This document shows, one piece after another, positions 59,408 to 64,000 of a stretch of 64,000 bases of DNA. Location of the stretch: positions 82,048 to 146,047 of the forward strand of contig NZ_JADMJO010000035.1 in the NCBI RefSeq assembly GCF_018780385.1, read 5' to 3'. Both the position numbers and the translations under genes were made by a program. Origin of the DNA: Hydrogenophaga sp. (lineage in GTDB: Bacteria; Pseudomonadota; Gammaproteobacteria; Burkholderiales; Burkholderiaceae_C). Each line of letters starts with the position of its first letter. The stretch's first letter is position 1. The notes beneath the pieces are model-generated. The model ran no database searches. It was not told the origin of the DNA and saw nothing but the letters and a program-made list of their open reading frames with translations.

Positions 59408-60235
59408 ATGCCCTGGCACGCCCGTCTCTCGCTCGACCTGACTTTCGAGAACCACAAAACCACCGCCCGTTTCGAGCACGACGGCCCGCTGCGCATCCTC
59501 AAGAGCCTGTACCCGGAGGGCCCCGCGATCTGCCACAACGTGATCGTTCACCCACCCGGTGGTCTGGTCGGGGGTGATGTGCTGGATGTCCGCGTGCACG
59601 CGGGTGCTGGCACGCATGGCTTGATCTCCACACCCGGGGCCACGCGCTTCTACCGCTCCGACGGCCCCACCACCACGCAGCAAGTCACGCTCGCGCTGGA
59701 CGAAGGCGCCCGACTCGAATGGCTGCCGCTCGAAGCCATCGCCTACCCCGGCTGCCTGGCGCTCAACAGCTTGCATGCCACGCTGGCAGAGGGTGCCGAG
59801 ATGATCGGCTGGGACGTTTGCGCGCTCGGCCTGCCCACCGCCAACCAACCGTTTGACCGGGGCAGCCTCACGCAGCACCTGGAGATCCCGGGCCTGTGGC
59901 TGGAGCGTTCGCGCATCGAGGCCAGCGACACGCGCTTGCTTGAATCCCCGTTGGGCCTGGGCGGGCACAAATGCATGGGCACGCTCTGGCTGGCCTGCGG
60001 CACGCCGATCACGCGCGAACGCCGCGAACACCTGCTGGAGATGGTGCGTGCGGTGTTGGGCGGCGAGCACGGCGTGCAGGTGGGCGCCACCTGCCCCAAC
60101 CCACGCATGCTGGTGGTGCGCGCCGTGGCGCCGCTGGTGGAGCCCCTCATGGCGCTGTTCCAGCAGGTCTGGGCCACGCTGCGCACCGAAGCCTGGGGCC
60201 TTGCCAACACGCCACCTCGCATCTGGCGAGTCTGA
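59408..60235 (+). CDS. ureD: Urease accessory protein UreD, isolated
   Basis: Scaffold of the UreDFG complex for nickel insertion into urease. 275 aa from ATG 59408 (MPWHARLSLDL). NVIVHPPGGLVGGDVLDVRV and TPGATRFYRS are the family hallmarks. ureABC, ureE, ureF and ureG do not follow; the next gene is unrelated. In related species ureD heads the urease operon, so the rest may lie elsewhere or the locus has been split. The protein itself shows no disruption. An upstream in-frame extension to 59324 is unlikely. Confidence 0.9.
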   Translation: MPWHARLSLDLTFENHKTTARFEHDGPLRILKSLYPEGPAICHNVIVHPPGGLVGGDVLDVRVHAGAGTHGLISTPGATRFYRSDGPTTTQQVTLALDEGARLEWLPLEAIAYPGCLALNSLHATLAEGAEMIGWDVCALGLPTANQPFDRGSLTQHLEIPGLWLERSRIEASDTRLLESPLGLGGHKCMGTLWLACGTPITRERREHLLEMVRAVLGGEHGVQVGATCPNPRMLVVRAVAPLVEPLMALFQQVWATLRTEAWGLANTPPRIWRV

Positions 60236-60349
60236 ACCGCTCGAATTGGGGTACAAAACGCCTGCTGTTCGTCGCACCAGGACGCGATGGGCGTGAGCAG
60301 AATGGAATAGCCATTGATGGGCGAGCACGCCGCGCGCCCTGAACCAACC

Positions 60350-62035
60350 ATGCCCTTAGCCCCGAACAGCCTGCAAGACGCCCATGCGCTCGTGATCGAG
60401 GGCAACCTGCAGTCGCGCTCGATCCTCGTGTCGCAACTGCGCGAACTCGGCGTGGGCACGGTCTCGCAGTGCTCGCGGCTGGTGGAGGCCCGGCGCAAGC
60501 TGGAGGTGAACCGCTACGACGTGGTGATCTGCGAACAACACTTCGACCGTGACTCGATGTCGGGCCAGGACCTGCTCGACGACCTGCGGCGCAACCAGCT
60601 CCTGCCCTTCTACACGGTGTTCATCATGGTCACCGCCGAGGCGTCGTACGCCAAGGTGGCCGAAGCCGCCGAGTCCGCACTCGACGCCTACCTGCTCAAG
60701 CCCCACACCGGCGCCCGCCTGAGCGACCGCATCATGATGGCGCGCGAACGCAAGAAGGCGCTGGAAGCCATCTTCACCGCCATCGACGCCGAGCGGTTCC
60801 ACGATGCTGCGGTCCTGTGTCTGGAGCGCTTTGAAGCCCGCGGCACCTACTGGCTCTATGCCGCGCGCATCGGCGCCGAGCTGCTGCTGCGCAACGGCGA
60901 AATCGGCGATGCGCAGAAACTCTACGAAGCCGTGATCGCCGCCAAAACCCTGCCCTGGGCGCGCCTGGGCGTGGCGCGCGCGCAGCTCGAAGGCGGTCAG
61001 CCTGCCAAGGCCGTGACCACGCTGGAGAGCCTGATCCAGGACGACAACACCTACGCCGATGCCTACGACGTGATGGGCCGGGCGCAGTTCGAGCTGGGCA
61101 ATTTCCAGAGCGCGCTGACCACCTACGAGATGGCCACGAAGCTCACGCCTTCCTCCATCAGCCGCCTGCTCAAGCACGGCATGCTGGCCTACTACACCGG
61201 CGACAAGAGCGAAGGCGTGGAACTGCTCGACCGCGCCACGCGCCTGGGCCTGGACTCCAAGATGTTCGACGCGCAGGCCCTGCTGCTGCTGGCCTTTGCG
61301 CGCCTGGACAACAACGACCAGCGCGGCCTGGCCCGCACGGTGGACCAACTCACCCGCCTGCGCGACCGCAGCCACATGCCCGCGCGGCCCCACCGCCTGC
61401 TGGCCATCGCCGAGAGCCTGCTCGCCCTGCAGCAGCAACACACCTCGCGCGCCCTGGACGACGTGCGTCGCATGGCCAACGACGCCTTGAACCCCGACTT
61501 CGACTTCGAGACCGCGTGCAACCTGCTCGCCCTCATGAGCCGGCTGCAGATGCGTTCGATCGCGCTCAACGAAGCCGAAGGCGCGGTGGACACGCTGGCG
61601 CTGCGCTTCTGCACCAGCAAGGCCATGAGCGAGCTGATGGCTTGTGCAGCTTCGGGCTGCCAGGACTTTGCCGATCGCGTGCGCGGTGCGCACAGCCAGA
61701 TTCTGAAGATGACCGAACAGGCCATGACGCTGAGCATCAAGGGCGACCCGCAGGGCACGGTTCTGAAGCTGCTGGAGGACGGTGAGCGCACCCTCAACGC
61801 CAAGCTCATCGAGTCGGCCCACCAGGTGCTGCAGCGCTACACCGTGCGCATCGCCGACCACGTTGCCCTCAACGAGCGCACCGACGTGCTGCGCGAGCGC
61901 TACCACACGACCATGCAGCATTCCCGCCTGGGCGAACACACGGGTGCGGCGCCCACGCCGGGCGGTGTGTCCTTGCCGGCAGGCTACAAGCCCCCGAGCG
62001 CCGACGGCCTGCTCGGCAGCGCAGCACCCAACTAG
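60350..62035 (+). CDS. Degenerate receiver-domain protein with TPR repeats
   Basis: 561 aa from ATG 60350 (an ATG at 60317 would add 11). Residues 10-130 form a CheY-like receiver, but the acidic pocket is altered: EG at 16-17 replaces the usual DD pair and Glu62 (VVICEQHF) replaces the phospho-acceptor Asp. The signalling Thr (MVTAEAS) and Lys (YLLKPHTG) remain. From about 140 on, TPR-like helical repeats (for example DAYDVMGRAQFELGNFQSAL). Probably a phosphorylation-independent scaffold or signalling adaptor. Its partner is unknown. Confidence 0.82.
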   Translation: MPLAPNSLQDAHALVIEGNLQSRSILVSQLRELGVGTVSQCSRLVEARRKLEVNRYDVVICEQHFDRDSMSGQDLLDDLRRNQLLPFYTVFIMVTAEASYAKVAEAAESALDAYLLKPHTGARLSDRIMMARERKKALEAIFTAIDAERFHDAAVLCLERFEARGTYWLYAARIGAELLLRNGEIGDAQKLYEAVIAAKTLPWARLGVARAQLEGGQPAKAVTTLESLIQDDNTYADAYDVMGRAQFELGNFQSALTTYEMATKLTPSSISRLLKHGMLAYYTGDKSEGVELLDRATRLGLDSKMFDAQALLLLAFARLDNNDQRGLARTVDQLTRLRDRSHMPARPHRLLAIAESLLALQQQHTSRALDDVRRMANDALNPDFDFETACNLLALMSRLQMRSIALNEAEGAVDTLALRFCTSKAMSELMACAASGCQDFADRVRGAHSQILKMTEQAMTLSIKGDPQGTVLKLLEDGERTLNAKLIESAHQVLQRYTVRIADHVALNERTDVLRERYHTTMQHSRLGEHTGAAPTPGGVSLPAGYKPPSADGLLGSAAPN

Positions 62036-62112
62036 AGTGCCCCCACGCTCCGCCGCTGCGCGGGTCGCTGCCCCCCGAGGGGGCTGAGCCTGCCTTGGGG
62101 CGGCCCGGCGGC
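62036..62112 (+). repeat. GC-rich intergenic repeat, copy 2
   Basis: Starts directly after the stop of the receiver-TPR gene: TGCCCCCACGCTCCGCCGCT, CCCCCC-GA-GGGGG hairpin, ending CTTGGGGCGGCCCGGCGG. Nearly identical to 54308-54387. It lies between convergent genes (4 bp before the lysR stop), where the hairpin may help to end transcription. Confidence 0.75.
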
Positions 62113-62116
62113 TGAC

Positions 62117-63034
62117 TCAGCGCACCGCGAACAGCGACAGCACCTGTTCGCGAAACCAGCGGTTGTCGGGATCACCTTCGAAGCGGTGGCTCCAGTGCAG
62201 CGACACAGTGAAGCCCCGGTCCACAAACGGCGGCTGCACGATCACGCACCCACCCGTTTGCACGAAACCCTGCGCGATGTTGCCCGGCATCACCACGCAC
62301 AGGTCGGTGGCCTGCACGATGGAAGGCAGCACCATGAAGTGTTCGGTGGTCAGGCGCAGGCGCTCCTGCAGACCGGTCTGGGCGAGGATGCGCAAGGTGT
62401 CGCTGTGCGTGCGCACCGCCACGAAATCGAGCTGTTGCAAGGCCTTGAGCAGGGCCGCGCCACGCAGGCGCTCCAGCGCCGCGTGCATCGGGTGGCCACT
62501 GCGCATGAGCACCACGTAGCGGTCTTGCAGCAGCTCGGTGCGCTGGGTGTCCTTCACCTGCGGCAGGAAGCCGAACGCGAAATCGATGACGCCACTGTCC
62601 AGCGCGTCGGCGAGGCCACCGTGGGGCACGGGCCGGGTGGCCACGCGCACGCCGGGCGCCTGCTGCTGCAGACGGGCCATGAGCTCGGGCAGAAAACGGC
62701 TCTCGCCAATGTCGCTCATGTGCAGGCGGAACAGGCGGCGCGAGCTGGCCGGGTCGAAACCGCTGGACTCACTCAGCGCGCTGGCCAGCGTGGCCAGCGC
62801 ACCCTGCACCGCCTCGGCCAGCGCCACCGCCTTGGGCGTGGGCTTCACGCCGCCGGGCGCGCGCACGAACAGCGGGTCCTTCACCAGCAGGCGCAGGCGC
62901 GTGAGGCCGTGGCTCACCGCCGGCTGCGTCAGTCCCAGGTGTTCGGCCGCCCGGCTCACGCTGCCGGCGCGGTACACCTCGTTGAAGAGGCGCAGCAGGT
63001 TGAGGTCGAGGTCTTTGATATGCATGGCGTTCAT
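62117..63034 (-). CDS. LysR-family transcriptional regulator
   Basis: 305 aa from ATG 63034 (AGGGA upstream); ATG 63025 is an alternative. N-terminal winged helix LNLLRLFNEVYRAGSVSRAA, then EHLGLTQPAVSHGLTRLR, and a periplasmic-binding-protein-like effector domain from about 90. Divergent from the 2-oxoacid:ferredoxin oxidoreductase gene with only 29 bp between the starts, so it very likely controls it, perhaps with an aromatic amino-acid-derived ligand. Confidence 0.93.
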   Translation of the reverse strand: MNAMHIKDLDLNLLRLFNEVYRAGSVSRAAEHLGLTQPAVSHGLTRLRLLVKDPLFVRAPGGVKPTPKAVALAEAVQGALATLASALSESSGFDPASSRRLFRLHMSDIGESRFLPELMARLQQQAPGVRVATRPVPHGGLADALDSGVIDFAFGFLPQVKDTQRTELLQDRYVVLMRSGHPMHAALERLRGAALLKALQQLDFVAVRTHSDTLRILAQTGLQERLRLTTEHFMVLPSIVQATDLCVVMPGNIAQGFVQTGGCVIVQPPFVDRGFTVSLHWSHRFEGDPDNRWFREQVLSLFAVR

Positions 63035-63063
63035 GTCGCTTAGTCCCTTCATTGTATTGATCG

Positions 63064-64000
63064 ATGAGCGACGCCTCCCCATACTCGAAGGATCGGTCGC
63101 AACCTCACGATGACGACCCCGCTGGAGACAAGCACTTGGAAGTTTCATTCACTCAGGAAATCGAGTCCCTGCGGCTCGGTGACGGCCAGACCTTTCACGG
63201 CGAGGGCATCCTGGCCATCACCAAGGCCCTGCTGCAATCGGGCGTGGCCTATGTGGGCGGCTACCAGGGGGCACCGGTCTCGCATCTGCTCGATGTGATG
63301 GTGCAGGCCAAGCCCTACATGGACGAACTCGGCGTGCACGTGGAGGCGTGTTCGAACGAAGCCTCGGCCGCCGCCATGCTGGGCGCCTCCATCCACTACC
63401 CGCTGCGCGGCGCGGTCACGTGGAAGTCCATCGTTGGCACCAACGTGGCGGCCGACGCCCTCTCCAACCTCGCTTCGCCCGGTGTCACCGGTGGCGTGCT
63501 GGTGGTCGTGGGCGAGGACTATGGCGAGGGCGCCAGCGTGATCCAGGAGCGCACCCACGCCTACGCGCTCAAGTCGAGCATGGTGCTGCTCGACCCGCGC
63601 CCCGACCTGGAACGCATGGTGCACATGGTCGAACAGGGCTTCCGGCTCTCGGAGGCTTCCAACATGCCGGCGCTCATGGAGTTGCGCATCCGGGCCTGCC
63701 ACGTGCGCGGCAGTTTTGTGGCCAAGGACAACGTCAAGCCAGCGCTCTCGCGACACAACCTGATCGACGAGCCCGCCAGCTTCGACTACAACCGCCTCGC
63801 CCACCCGCCGGTGACCTTCCGCCACGAAAAGCTCAAGGGCGACGAACGCATTCCTGCCGCGCGGCGCTACATCGTCGAGAACGATCTCAACGAGTTCTTC
63901 GACGGCGAGCACCAGGACCTGGGTCTCATCGTGCAGGGTGGCCTCTACAACACGCTGATCCGCGCGCTGCAGCAGTTCGGCCTGGCCGATGCCTTCGGGC
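63064..64000 (+). CDS. Indolepyruvate/2-oxoacid:ferredoxin oxidoreductase, N-terminal part
   Basis: Open at the right edge; 312 codons visible from ATG 63064. GEGILAITKALLQSGVAYVG followed by GYQGAPVSHLLDVM and the block EACSNEASAAAMLGASIHYP resemble the N-terminal pyrimidine domain of the large fused indolepyruvate ferredoxin oxidoreductases (about 1,150-1,200 aa) of proteobacteria, TPP enzymes oxidising aryl-pyruvates from aromatic amino acids. The first 25 residues are Ser/Asp-rich; a TTG at 63136 would remove them. Divergent LysR regulator upstream. Confidence 0.85.
   Translation, partial: MSDASPYSKDRSQPHDDDPAGDKHLEVSFTQEIESLRLGDGQTFHGEGILAITKALLQSGVAYVGGYQGAPVSHLLDVMVQAKPYMDELGVHVEACSNEASAAAMLGASIHYPLRGAVTWKSIVGTNVAADALSNLASPGVTGGVLVVVGEDYGEGASVIQERTHAYALKSSMVLLDPRPDLERMVHMVEQGFRLSEASNMPALMELRIRACHVRGSFVAKDNVKPALSRHNLIDEPASFDYNRLAHPPVTFRHEKLKGDERIPAARRYIVENDLNEFFDGEHQDLGLIVQGGLYNTLIRALQQFGLADAFG

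Noticed and set aside
60356..61939. 527-codon open frame opposite the receiver-TPR gene
   Set aside because: Antisense shadow of a high-GC gene; composition biased to Gly, Val, His and Gln.

Overview
This is a chromosomal window of GC-rich DNA from a betaproteobacterium. Gene content and order (leuB-asd-fimV-truA-trpFBA-accD; rpmF-plsX-fabHDG-acpP-fabF-rpoE-rseAB-mucD-lepA-lepB-rnc-era-recO-pdxJ-acpS) fit Burkholderiales, and the style of the genes and intergenic repeats suggests Comamonadaceae, perhaps Hydrogenophaga. The genus is inferred from memory, not from a search. I see no tRNA, rRNA, CRISPR array, transposase or prophage.

Layout. 1-9.5 kb (+): biosynthesis of leucine, aspartate-family amino acids, tryptophan and malonyl-CoA, with the polar hub protein FimV. 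9.5-17.6 kb (-): lepA-lepB-DUF4845-rnc-era-recO-pdxJ-acpS-nagZ, a tightly packed housekeeping operon. 17.6-18.1 kb: a gap with two strong terminators, a DnaA-box pair and a possible small RNA. 18.1-29.4 kb (-): yceD-rpmF-plsX-fabHDG-acpP-fabF, then the sigma-E envelope-stress module rpoE-rseA-rseB-mucD. 29.4-38.9 kb: maf, a methyltransferase, nucleotide-sugar genes (galU, manC, galE), sppA, a small Rieske protein, a phosphatase, and glutathione-dependent formaldehyde detoxification (adhC-fghA). 38.9-40.6 kb: a MarR regulator divergent from an FAD aromatic hydroxylase.

40.6-57.8 kb is the most interesting part, a purine-nitrogen salvage island. It encodes membrane urate oxidase PuuD with a cytochrome c domain, XdhC, HIU hydrolase, allantoinase PuuE, a UraD-AllC fusion, an M20 hydrolase, a NitT/TauT-type ABC importer, two cytidine-deaminase-fold (guanine-deaminase-like) enzymes, a Rieske oxygenase resembling HpxD, and a second NMT1-type binding protein without its own permease. 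Its control appears layered. A GntR/FCD regulator has a palindromic site (core TGTATACA) at three promoters. Sigma-54-type promoters (GG-N10-GC) precede the importer and both genes of the divergent Rieske/binding-protein pair. Each of those two divergent transcripts begins with a copy of the NMT1-motif (xanthine-I) RNA, known to bind xanthine and uric acid. Together these suggest that purine uptake and oxidation are tied both to nitrogen status and to intracellular xanthine or urate.

57.8-64 kb: a collagen-like lipoprotein with a tail-collar protein, an isolated ureD, a degenerate receiver-TPR protein, and a LysR regulator divergent from the start of a 2-oxoacid:ferredoxin oxidoreductase that runs off the window. 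Several intergenic repeat families are concentrated in the accessory half.
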